Positions 8,916-17,178 of a DNA stretch of 64,000 nt are shown here, piece after piece. A program made the position numbers and the translations under genes. The stretch is taken from contig NZ_JACOFX010000002.1 of the NCBI RefSeq assembly GCF_014284125.1, positions 434,001-498,000 of the forward strand. The letters run 5' to 3'. The first letter of the stretch is position 1. Each line of letters opens with the position of its first letter. Under the pieces are notes generated by a model. It saw nothing but the letters and a program-made list of their open reading frames with translations, was not told where the DNA came from and did no database searches. The DNA is from Undibacterium umbellatum (lineage in GTDB: Bacteria; Pseudomonadota; Gammaproteobacteria; Burkholderiales; Burkholderiaceae_D).

Positions 8916-11144
8916 TCAGGCTATTTTTTTGCTATTCAGCAAGCGCAAGCCATTCAATACCACGAGTACACTGGTGCCGGCATCAGCAAATACAGCCATC
9001 CACAGGCTGGCATGCCCTGTCAGTGCCAATCCAAAAAACACAAACTTGACTAGCAAGGCAAAGCTGATATTTTGCGTCAGAATGCTTGCGGTTCGTTGTG
9101 AGATACGGATCATTTCTGGCAGTTTGCGCAAATCGTCCTGCATGAAGGCGACATCTGCCGTTTCCAGCGCCGTATCGCTACCTGCAGCCATGGCAAAGCC
9201 TATGTCGGCACGCGCCAGGGCAGGGGCATCATTGATGCCATCGCCACACATGGCAGTCAAACCATTTTCGCCATATTTGTGTATGGCGGCCAGTTTTTCC
9301 GTGGGCAGCATCTGGCTCTGGAACTCGCTGATGCCAGCCTGGGTGGCAATGGCGGCTGCTGTTTTTGCATTGTCCCCTGTCAACATGACAGTTTTTATGC
9401 CCATGGCTTGCAACTCTGCCAGCGCGGCACGGCTATGTTCGCGTATTTGATCTGCCAGCGCCAGCAAGCCCAGCAATTGATTTCCCTGACAAAGAAACAG
9501 CACGGTATTTGCTGATGCTTCCAGTCTGCTTAGTTCTTGCTCCAAGGCAGCAGATGGTGTGTTGATTGCCTCTTTAGTTTGCAAGGCTTGCCACATGGCC
9601 TGGTTGCCCAGATGATAGGTGCTTCCATTGATCTGTCCGCTGACACCACGACCACGCCCCTCTTCGAACAGTTTGATATCCGAAGCTGCCAGCATTGGGC
9701 TCTTGCAGGCTTTCAACATGGCAGTTGCCAGCGGATGGCTGGAATGGGCGTCCAGGCTGGCGGCCAGGGTCAGTATGTCTTCAGCAGTTTGCGCGCTCAG
9801 GCTGATCGTTTCGGTAAGTTGCGGCTTGCCAGCAGTCAGGGTGCCGGTTTTATCAAAAGCGATGGTTTTTAAATGCCTTGCCTGCTCCAGGTACACACCA
9901 CCTTTGATGACAATGCCACGTCTGGCAGCCAGTGCCAGGCCACTGACCACGGTGACCGGGGTAGAAATCACCAGAGCGCAGGGACAGGCAATGACTAGTA
10001 AAACCAGGGCGCGGTACAAGCTGTCATGCCAGCCATGTTGCAGCAGCAATGGCGGCACTACCGCGACCAGCAAGGCAATGACAAATACCACTGGCGTATA
10101 AATTGCTGCAAAGCGGTCGACAAAGCGCTGGGTGGGGGCGCGTTGGCCCTGCGCCTCTTGCACCGATTGTGCAATCCTGGCCAGCATGGTGGATGCCTGG
10201 ACGGCTGTGACCTTGATTTGCAGCAAGCCGCTCTGATTCAGGCTGCCTGCATATACCAGATCACCCAGTTTTTTTTCAACTGGCATGCTTTCGCCTGTGA
10301 TGGCAGCTTCATCGATACTGGACTGTCCAGTTTCTATGGTGCCATCGAGAGGCACTCTGTCACCAGGGCGTATTTGTATGCTTTGCCCCAGCGCGACGGT
10401 ATCAGTTGCCACACTGAGCCAGCTACCATCTTGCTGTTGCAGCAAACTGGTTTCTGGCGCTTGCGAATGCAAGCCCTGGATAATATTGCGGGCGCGGCTC
10501 AGGCTGGCGGCTTCTATCAGTTCGGCGATGGCGAATAACCAGATCACCATGGCAGCTTCTGGCCATTGTCCTATGGCGGTTGCACCCAGGACCGCTGCCG
10601 TCATTAATAAATGGATATTCAGGCTAAAGTGACGCAAGGCTATCCAGCCTTTTTTCAGGGTGGGGATGCCGCAACTGAAGATGGTGCACAAGGCCAGCAA
10701 GGCAATGATGAGGGAGTTTTCGTCGCCGCTATACCAGCCCAGCATTTCTGCTGCGATGGCCGCTACACCGCCCAGGGCAACTGGCCAGTAATCCAGCCAG
10801 GTATGTGCGGGTGAGCCTGCACCTTGTATTATTGCGGGTTGTTCGCCATTGAGAACGATGCCTTGCATGCCTGTACCTGCCAGGCGCTGCTGGATGGCGA
10901 CAAGCTCAGCTGCTTCATGGTGTACAGTCAATACCCGGTTGATCAAGTCAAATTCCAGCTCCAGCACACCAGGCAGAGAAGTCAGGGCCTTGCGTATCAG
11001 GGCTTCTTCTGTGGGGCAATCCATTTGCTCGATTTTCAGCCTTAGTTTGCTGGTATTTGCCGGCAACACTGGTGCCATAGCACTTGCTTTGACGGGAGTT
11101 TTTTCATGATCTTGATGGCTGCAACAGGTATTTTTTTCAGACAT
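8916..11144 (-). CDS. Heavy-metal P-type ATPase (Zn/Cd/Pb exporting, ZntA/CadA type)
   Basis: P1B-type ATPase of 742 residues that exports divalent soft metals across the inner membrane. Visible motifs (numbered from the alternative start two codons upstream): a degenerate N-terminal metal-binding domain with MDCPTEE at 43-49, TGES at 285-288, the transmembrane CPC at 389-391, the phosphorylation site DKTGTLT at 433-439, SHP at 471-473 and GDGINDAPAL near 660. The N-terminus also has CC and His-rich residues (CCSHQDHE). The MDCPTEE form and the CPC motif are typical of Zn/Cd/Pb pumps and not of copper pumps. GAGAG lies six bases before the ATG at 11144, favouring it over the ATG at 11150. It is divergent from a CadR/PbrR-type regulator and has a MerR-type promoter. 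Confidence 0.95.
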   Translation of the reverse strand: MSEKNTCCSHQDHEKTPVKASAMAPVLPANTSKLRLKIEQMDCPTEEALIRKALTSLPGVLELEFDLINRVLTVHHEAAELVAIQQRLAGTGMQGIVLNGEQPAIIQGAGSPAHTWLDYWPVALGGVAAIAAEMLGWYSGDENSLIIALLALCTIFSCGIPTLKKGWIALRHFSLNIHLLMTAAVLGATAIGQWPEAAMVIWLFAIAELIEAASLSRARNIIQGLHSQAPETSLLQQQDGSWLSVATDTVALGQSIQIRPGDRVPLDGTIETGQSSIDEAAITGESMPVEKKLGDLVYAGSLNQSGLLQIKVTAVQASTMLARIAQSVQEAQGQRAPTQRFVDRFAAIYTPVVFVIALLVAVVPPLLLQHGWHDSLYRALVLLVIACPCALVISTPVTVVSGLALAARRGIVIKGGVYLEQARHLKTIAFDKTGTLTAGKPQLTETISLSAQTAEDILTLAASLDAHSSHPLATAMLKACKSPMLAASDIKLFEEGRGRGVSGQINGSTYHLGNQAMWQALQTKEAINTPSAALEQELSRLEASANTVLFLCQGNQLLGLLALADQIREHSRAALAELQAMGIKTVMLTGDNAKTAAAIATQAGISEFQSQMLPTEKLAAIHKYGENGLTAMCGDGINDAPALARADIGFAMAAGSDTALETADVAFMQDDLRKLPEMIRISQRTASILTQNISFALLVKFVFFGLALTGHASLWMAVFADAGTSVLVVLNGLRLLNSKKIA

Positions 11145-11172
11145 TTGCATCTCTCAGCGATAGTTTACAATG

Positions 11173-11203
11173 AGTGTAAACTGTGGAGTCACTACAGGGT
11201 CAA
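11173..11203 (-). promoter_or_regulatory. MerR-type promoter/operator of the metal ATPase
   Basis: On the minus strand a -35 TTGACC (11198-11203) and a -10 TACACT (11173-11178) are separated by 19 bp, the over-long spacer expected for MerR-family control. The spacer holds an imperfect dyad (CTGTAG...TCCACAG), similar to CadR/PbrR operators. It points toward the P-type ATPase, whose start is about 30 bases downstream. Confidence 0.85.
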
Positions 11204-11316
11204 GAATAATTTCAGCTGCAATTCAGCAGCAGCTAATTTGCAAATAAGTAGCAAGTAAGTTGTAGCAAGTAAGCTGGATGAAACCAGTATCATCGCCCAT
11301 TTTAAACGGAGTAAGC

Positions 11317-11748
11317 ATGCGCATCAGTGAACTGGCTAACGCAACTGGCGTTGAGATAGAAACGATACGGTTTTATGAAAAACAGGGCTTGCTGCCGGAG
11401 CCGGCACGTCAGGAGAACGGCTATCGCTGCTATACCCCGGCCCATTTGGAGCGACTGTCTTTCATACGCCATTGCCGCGCTTTGGATATTCCTTTGGCCG
11501 ATATCAAACGGCTGGTCACCTTTATTTCCAGCCCATTGGAAGACTGCGGTGATATTAACCACTTGATTGACCAGCAAATCAGCCGTGTCAAGGCCAGGCT
11601 GAAAAGCATGCGCGCTTTGGAGAAACAATTAACACAACTGCGTGCCCGTTGTGATGAGCAGCATCAAGGGCAGGAATGCGGCATTTTGCATGAGCTGGTG
11701 GCCGCAGCACATGGCGAAGCTTGTGCCTGCCATGCGCCGGGTAAATGA
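11317..11748 (+). CDS. MerR-family metal-responsive regulator, CadR/PbrR type
   Basis: A 143-residue MerR-family activator. An N-terminal winged helix (MRISELANATGVEIETIRFYE) is followed by a long dimerisation helix and a Cys-containing tail ending CACHAPGK. Cysteines stand at residues 77, 112 and 121; Cys77 and Cys112 coincide with ligands known in CadR/PbrR proteins, and the third is close to the usual position. This supports sensing of cadmium, lead or zinc. The ATG at 11317 gives the standard N-terminus; upstream in-frame codons add 13 unlike residues. It is divergent from the ATPase it presumably controls through the operator at 11173-11203. Confidence 0.93.
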   Translation: MRISELANATGVEIETIRFYEKQGLLPEPARQENGYRCYTPAHLERLSFIRHCRALDIPLADIKRLVTFISSPLEDCGDINHLIDQQISRVKARLKSMRALEKQLTQLRARCDEQHQGQECGILHELVAAAHGEACACHAPGK

Positions 11749-11754
11749 GTGGTT

Positions 11755-12438
11755 TTAGCGGAGTTTCAAATCTCCCAGCAAATCGGAAACACCAGCCCAG
11801 CCAATTTCTATACCTATGCATAACAAAATAAAGGCGGACAGGCGCAGCAGCACGATGGCGCCGACATCGCCCAGCATTCTTTCCATATTGCGGGCAAAGC
11901 GATAGCAGAGATAAATCACCAGGCTGGTCAACAAGACGCCTAACAAAGAAGCAACTCCGGTAATGATCCAGTCTACGGGTTTGTGTGGCATCTGCGTGCC
12001 CAGGGTGACCGAGGCAGCAATGGTGCCTGGCCCCACAGTCAGCGGGAAACTGAATGGGTAAAAGCTGCGCTTGCGCAGTTCTTCCCTGCTCCAGGTGCCA
12101 CCGTGCGAGGCTGCAACAGAATTGCGCAAATTGTCCTGCCCCTGGTCATTCAATAATTTCCAGCCCGCCATGGCGACCACGACACCGCCAGCAACCCTGA
12201 CAATGGGCAGGGAAATGCCAAAAAAATCCAGCACGTACGAACCGACGAAAATGGCACCGATAAGCAGGAAAAAGCAATTCAAGGCGATACGTTTTGCCAG
12301 GCGGTTGGCCAGAGGTGGTTCTAGCGGCCCGGTCATGGATAAAAAGATAGGGGCGATGGCAATGGGGTTCAGAATGGGTAGCAAGGTGATCGGGACTACG
12401 ATCAGGGCCTTGAAAAAAATGATCATTGTGATGCTCAT
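11755..12438 (-). CDS. MarC family integral membrane protein
   Basis: A 227-residue membrane protein with about six hydrophobic segments and the family's early LPILNPIAIAPIF block. MarC/YhgN proteins were once linked to multiple antibiotic resistance, but that role was not confirmed and their substrate is unknown. The gene ends six bases beyond the regulator stop, in convergent orientation, and is followed upstream by a 174-base gap that should hold its promoter. Confidence 0.9.
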   Translation of the reverse strand: MSITMIIFFKALIVVPITLLPILNPIAIAPIFLSMTGPLEPPLANRLAKRIALNCFFLLIGAIFVGSYVLDFFGISLPIVRVAGGVVVAMAGWKLLNDQGQDNLRNSVAASHGGTWSREELRKRSFYPFSFPLTVGPGTIAASVTLGTQMPHKPVDWIITGVASLLGVLLTSLVIYLCYRFARNMERMLGDVGAIVLLRLSAFILLCIGIEIGWAGVSDLLGDLKLR

Positions 12439-12612
12439 GCTTGCTCCTTGAATATAGGCTAATGATTATGCATCAGAAATTCAGCAGCGGCGACTACCTG
12501 ACATGAGTTCCACATACAAATCGATACTTTTCGTGGGTATTCAATTTTATATAGACGGTGTACACTTGATTAGCTTTTTAGGAAACATATTAATTAAAAT
12601 ACAGGAGAAAGT

Positions 12613-13041
12613 ATGAAGTCTTTGTTCAGAGTCGCTGCACTTTCCACACTTGGTGTGACTTTACTTGGTGCTTGCCAAATGGCGCCTTTATCTTACCTGA
12701 ATGGCAATCCTGATCGGCCTTTACCCAACCATGAATATCCAGTGCACATAGTCTCTGTGGATCAGACATCGTATCTGACAGGACCAGTTCAAGTTGCGCC
12801 AGGTAAACATGTCATCACTGTCCAGCTTAGCTCTTCCCAGTCCCGTGCACCATCACAGAAAACTCTGGTCCTGGATGTGATGCCATGCACTCGCTACTAC
12901 ATTACAGCAAAAAAAGACTCCATCATGGAGAGTAAATGGGAGCCTAAAGTATTCGACTCTGAAAATGTCGGTGGTTGCAATGTGGAAGATGAACTTAAGA
13001 AAGCACGTAGTTCCAGTGTGGTGGTTGCCTCCAGATCATAA
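12613..13041 (+). CDS. Small lipoprotein of unknown function
   Basis: A 142-residue protein with a lipoprotein signal peptide: a short basic start, a hydrophobic stretch, then LLGAC with the lipidated Cys at residue 21. AGGAGA precedes the ATG. The mature part contains a predicted beta-rich domain (HIVSVDQTSYL, GKHVITVQLS) and two further Cys (in MPCTRYY and GGCNV) that could form a disulfide. I do not recognise a family. Stands alone between the divergent marC and a GNAT gene. Confidence 0.8.
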   Translation: MKSLFRVAALSTLGVTLLGACQMAPLSYLNGNPDRPLPNHEYPVHIVSVDQTSYLTGPVQVAPGKHVITVQLSSSQSRAPSQKTLVLDVMPCTRYYITAKKDSIMESKWEPKVFDSENVGGCNVEDELKKARSSSVVVASRS

Positions 13042-13212
13042 TACCTGCACTTCTATCCTGAGTCGTACACGTTTTTGGGCCAGCTTGCCCAGAAACGGCG
13101 GTGTGGCTCAGGTTTCTCTTTTTGCTTTCCCGCGCATAAAAAGCCGTGCCATGCATTTGTCCCAGTATTTGCTTAGAATGTGACAACAGCCATCACATGT
13201 TTTTAATGCGCA

Positions 13213-13698
13213 ATGAGTTTACGTTTTTCTCCCTTACTTCCCCAGCATCAGGATTTGCTCTGGAATTTCTTGCATATCGCCTTGTGGGATCCACCACCCG
13301 CAGGTTTGCGCCCGCTGGAAACTTTGCAACTGCCACCGATCCGCATCTATGCTGAAAACTGGGGCCGTGCCAGTGATCTTGGTGTCATTGCACACATTGA
13401 GCGAGAAGAAAATCCCATAGGCGCTTGCTGGATGCGTCTGTTGCCGGATGGCATGGGCCTGGCCTATATTGATGAGCACACACCGCAATTGGGTATCGCG
13501 CTCTTGCCTGCTTATCAGCACATGGGTTTTGGTAAAGTCATGATGCTGGCGGCGCTGGATGCGGCGCGTCAACGGGGCGTTAAGCAAGTTTCATTAACCG
13601 TGCATCCACAAAATCCGGCAGCAGGAATGTATTCCTCTTGCGGTTTTGTGCAAACCGGAATCAGAAATTCTTATCTGCTCATGCAGGTCAAGTTATAA
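13213..13698 (+). CDS. GNAT-family N-acetyltransferase
   Basis: A 161-residue acetyltransferase-like protein. The acetyl-CoA binding region is visible as LLPAYQHMGFGKVMMLAAL (a variant of the QxxGxG/A loop), followed by the helix and a C-terminal strand (SCGFVQTGIRNSYLLM) typical of GNAT folds. The acceptor substrate cannot be read from the sequence. The isomerase gene follows after 26 bases, so the two may be co-transcribed. Confidence 0.85.
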   Translation: MSLRFSPLLPQHQDLLWNFLHIALWDPPPAGLRPLETLQLPPIRIYAENWGRASDLGVIAHIEREENPIGACWMRLLPDGMGLAYIDEHTPQLGIALLPAYQHMGFGKVMMLAALDAARQRGVKQVSLTVHPQNPAAGMYSSCGFVQTGIRNSYLLMQVKL

Positions 13699-13724
13699 AC
13701 ATAGTTGAAAAAGAAAGAAAAAAC

Positions 13725-14084
13725 ATGCCTCATCTGACCGTGGAATATTCGAGTAATCTCCCCCTGCAAGCCAAGGAATTACTCTTGCAAATCAATACGT
13801 CCTTAGTAGAAACGCGTCATTTTCAGGAGGTCGATATCAAGAGCAGGGCGATCCGCTTTGATGATGTAGTCGTCGGTACTGCGCCTGCTGAGCGCGCTTT
13901 TTTGCATGCCAAACTGGCGATATTGAAAGGACGCAGCACTGAGGTGAAACGCGAATTGTCAGAGCGCGTACTGGCCGTCATTCAAGCTGCACATGTCTGG
14001 CCGCAGGGGCTGGATGTGCAGCTTTGTGTCGAGATACTTGAGATCGATAAGGAAACTTATGCGAAGGCGCATTTAGGCAATTAG
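13725..14084 (+). CDS. 5-carboxymethyl-2-hydroxymuconate Delta-isomerase family protein
   Basis: A 119-residue tautomerase-superfamily protein. Starting at the ATG at 13725 the mature protein would begin with Pro (MPHLTVEYSSNL), the catalytic N-terminal proline of this superfamily; this decides the start over upstream codons. CHMI enzymes act in homoprotocatechuate degradation, but no other gene of that pathway is in the window, so its substrate here is uncertain. Confidence 0.85.
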   Translation: MPHLTVEYSSNLPLQAKELLLQINTSLVETRHFQEVDIKSRAIRFDDVVVGTAPAERAFLHAKLAILKGRSTEVKRELSERVLAVIQAAHVWPQGLDVQLCVEILEIDKETYAKAHLGN

Positions 14085-14123
14085 ACGCCGATTGCCGAAA
14101 CGCACCTTCAATTTCTTGCGAGT

Positions 14124-16427
14124 TTAAAAATCAAACTTTAATTCACCGACTACTGTGCGTTGCGTGTAGGGGTGGAAGGCCCAGTATTTTTTGTTGTTCA
14201 GATTGTCTATCCCTATAGAGGCTGCCCATTGCCTGGCCAGTTGATAGCGCAAACGTACATCGGCCACCACAAAGCTGGAAAAACCCTGGTAAGTAAAGGC
14301 ATTGCTGTCACTATTGTCGAGTGAGCCGTATTGCTTGCCGCTATAGCGCAGACCCAGGGTGGTGCTCAGCTTTTCATCTGCTCGGTAGCTAATGACAAAA
14401 TTGGCGCGCCAGGCGGGTACGCGTGGTTGCCATTTACCTACACTGATGGGGAACTTGTCATTCCGGGTAATTTCGGAGTTGGCATAGGTCAGGCTGGCCG
14501 CCAGATCCAGGCCTCGGGAGTAGACATCGCTGGCCTGATAGGCAAGTTCCAGCCCTGTTGTATGGATTTCATCCACATTCTGGATGTTGGTCACATTCGG
14601 CGTGACCATGGTATTTACTTGTGAATACAGGGCGTCTCTGGTCCTCTCGTGGAACAGGGTAGTACGTAAAAAGCCCTTGCCTTCATTCAATACCCTTTCA
14701 GCCGTCCATTCCATGGTCCAGGATTTTTCTGGCTTCAGGTTGGGATCATTGTTGACGATGGCCGTAGTGGAAATGCTGCCTTGATACAGTTCTGACACTG
14801 TAGGCATACGCACCGCACGCCCGGCCGATGCTTTCAACGTCCAGTCTTCATTGGCCTTGTAGGCAATTGCTGCTTTTGGCGAGAAATAGTTTTCCTCGCG
14901 TGTGGCAAAGGGCAGGGTGGAGGTGGCGTTTGAAATCGCCCCCTGATCTGCTTGCCATTGTTCAAAACGGCCGCCGATGATGGCTTTCCATGCAGGGCTG
15001 ATACGCCAGGCATCCTGCGCATACAGGCTTTGCAATTGGGTATTACCCTGGAAAGCTGAGAAGCGCTTGAGTGCTCCGCCATTCATCCAGTCATTGGTAT
15101 CGGATACCTGGGTGCGCATTTGATAGGCTTCGCGCTGATAACCAAATTCTGCCGTGTGCTCAGTATTTGGACGCCAGATGCCTTTCAAAGCCAGAGTGTT
15201 CCAGCCCGTGCCTGCACCGTCAGTAATGCGGCCAGCGCCACCGGTATCTGCCTGCGGAATCGCAACCGTAGGGGAGCGGGCGATATCCTTGCTGTAGTCA
15301 TACAGACTGGCCGCCACTTCCCAGTCAAATACGCCCTTGGTATTGCTTTTCAGGTTAAGGCCGTGGGTGATATGTTCGAGCTGGTTTTTGCTGTTAGCCA
15401 TATCGGTCGGGGCCAGGGTATATTTTTTGCCTGCGATATTGATATCGCCGCTATAGACCGCATTGCCCGCTGCATCGCGCAGATAGCTTTCGACTCCACT
15501 ATTCATGTTGTTGCGCCAATAACCCAAGGTGTAACTGGCGCGCAAGGTCGGGCTGATGTCATAGGCCAGCTTGATTTTCGCGTGATCTTGCGTGGTACGG
15601 TATTGGCCAGTGGCACCCAGTATCCACCAGTCCAGACCTTGTGGATTTTTGTCGGCAATCGCACCCGTCACAGCTTTGCCCGCATTGCTACTGACACCTG
15701 CTGAGGCCAGTTTGTTGGCAAAGGCAATAGGGTGGCCATCGCTATCGAGCTGGTTCACATTCAACCACCATGAGAACGCACCTTGTTTGTTGCCCAGGCT
15801 AGCGCTGAGTTGCTTGCCGCTATAGCTTTTGTCTGTGCCATATTGCTGGAAGTTTTCGCCAAAGCCTACCAGCTTGGCATGTGCTTCAAACTGCCTGGGC
15901 ATGCGTGTCACATAATCGACCACAGCACCGACGGAATTGCCCGCATAGGCAGCTGAAAAAGGGCCATACAATACATCCACCCTGTCGATTTCTTCTGGTG
16001 TCACCAGGCCCCAACGCGGCGTGAAGCTAGCTCCATTACCCAACAGGTTAGACAGCAAGATGCCATCGGCATACACCATGGAGCGTGCGCTGTTGCCTGT
16101 GCCAGATGCGCGCGTCGCCAGCACTGCATGGTTGTAGTCGCCGACATAGCGCTTGCGAACCAGCAGGCTAGGCAGGTATTTCAGGGCATCTTCTGCATCA
16201 ATGGCATTGATGGTCTGCTCCATGGTCCTGGCGTTGATGCCCTCGATAGTGGTCGGTATTTCCTTGGGCAGGGAGGACGGTCGGTTGCCATTGATGATGA
16301 CATGCTCGGCAGTGCTGGTGTTTTCTATGGTTTCGCTGGCCTGCACGTAAGCAGGTAGAAATGGGAAGGCGGCTGCCATGGCAGCCACCAGTGCGCGCAA
16401 ACGCACTGAGCGTAAAGAATTCGACAT
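14124..16427 (-). CDS. TonB-dependent outer-membrane receptor
   Basis: A 767-residue receptor. The N-terminal signal peptide runs to about residue 30 (PAYVQASE); a plug domain follows (about 40-170, with IDRVDVLYGPFSAAYAGNSVGAVVDYVT), then a beta-barrel ending in a terminal Phe (GELKFDF), the outer-membrane insertion signature. The energy for uptake would come from TonB-ExbBD encoded elsewhere. The substrate is not evident. A DUF2946 gene lies just upstream on the same strand; such proteins are often paired with TonB receptors annotated as copper-related, so a metal or metal complex is a reasonable guess only. Confidence 0.92.
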   Translation of the reverse strand: MSNSLRSVRLRALVAAMAAAFPFLPAYVQASETIENTSTAEHVIINGNRPSSLPKEIPTTIEGINARTMEQTINAIDAEDALKYLPSLLVRKRYVGDYNHAVLATRASGTGNSARSMVYADGILLSNLLGNGASFTPRWGLVTPEEIDRVDVLYGPFSAAYAGNSVGAVVDYVTRMPRQFEAHAKLVGFGENFQQYGTDKSYSGKQLSASLGNKQGAFSWWLNVNQLDSDGHPIAFANKLASAGVSSNAGKAVTGAIADKNPQGLDWWILGATGQYRTTQDHAKIKLAYDISPTLRASYTLGYWRNNMNSGVESYLRDAAGNAVYSGDINIAGKKYTLAPTDMANSKNQLEHITHGLNLKSNTKGVFDWEVAASLYDYSKDIARSPTVAIPQADTGGAGRITDGAGTGWNTLALKGIWRPNTEHTAEFGYQREAYQMRTQVSDTNDWMNGGALKRFSAFQGNTQLQSLYAQDAWRISPAWKAIIGGRFEQWQADQGAISNATSTLPFATREENYFSPKAAIAYKANEDWTLKASAGRAVRMPTVSELYQGSISTTAIVNNDPNLKPEKSWTMEWTAERVLNEGKGFLRTTLFHERTRDALYSQVNTMVTPNVTNIQNVDEIHTTGLELAYQASDVYSRGLDLAASLTYANSEITRNDKFPISVGKWQPRVPAWRANFVISYRADEKLSTTLGLRYSGKQYGSLDNSDSNAFTYQGFSSFVVADVRLRYQLARQWAASIGIDNLNNKKYWAFHPYTQRTVVGELKFDF

Positions 16428-16533
16428 AAAGATAATCTAAAAAATTGGAGCGCATGCAAATGCGCGATGCATGCCTGATAGCACTGGACACAGATATGTC
16501 ACAGGCATGGCAAGCTTAAATAAAATCGGTTTT

Positions 16534-16914
16534 TTAGATGGAAGGAGGCCCGCGTGCGGGGAGTGGGGCAGCTACAATAGACGCCAGGCGTGCCGCTGGG
16601 ATGGAACGCGTAGCGTAGGACAGGGCGTGTGGTGCTGCAAAAACAGTAGTTTGCGGGAAGTCGGCAGGTAAACTGGCAGCCAGGCACATGGGGCAATCCA
16701 GCAAATGCATCATGCTCTTGCCAGTCTCTTTGACACCATCTCCGTCAGCTTTGATGACCTTATAGCCGGTGCTGGTACAAATCAAATTCATGCCCTGTTC
16801 ACCGGATTTTACCGCGGAAGATGCCTTGGCGACACCCAGCGTCAGTACATACATGAGCAGTACTGCGCGCACCAGGTGGCGAAAACACGACAGGGAAATG
16901 CGGTGGGCGGACAT
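16534..16914 (-). CDS. DUF2946 family protein
   Basis: About 126 residues, with an N-terminal hydrophobic segment (LVRAVLLMYVLTLGVA) that can be a signal peptide or anchor, and a CPMC motif (LLDCPMCLAA) typical of DUF2946. An early Cys (MNLICTS) could add a ligand. Proteins of this family are usually encoded next to TonB-dependent receptors, as here, and are suspected to handle metals in the envelope. The start is uncertain: ATG at 16914 is taken, but a GTG at 16932 would add six residues. Confidence 0.75.
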   Translation of the reverse strand: MSAHRISLSCFRHLVRAVLLMYVLTLGVAKASSAVKSGEQGMNLICTSTGYKVIKADGDGVKETGKSMMHLLDCPMCLAASLPADFPQTTVFAAPHALSYATRSIPAARLASIVAAPLPARGPPSI

Positions 16915-17178
16915 GGGGCGGCATTGTATCACCCTTCTGTTCTGCTACAAATTCGCTGTTGGAAGTCAGGAAAAATAAGCGAACTGACATCTAATTCGGC
17001 ATATTTGGGGCTATCATGGCGATTTTCGGGGCGAGCCTGAGCTGGGCCACAGAATGGCAGACAGCAAAATCCAGACTTCAGAGTCAGGATGATTTCTGGC
17101 ATCAGCCCCCTTAGTTAACAGCTATTAACAGCTAGTAGGTCAACACGCCCTAGACGGCCATAAGCAGAAGGATAGATC

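Noticed and set aside
16428-16533. Possible cobalamin riboswitch before the TonB receptor
   Set aside because: The 106-base gap is too short for a full element and I see no B12-box-like sequence.
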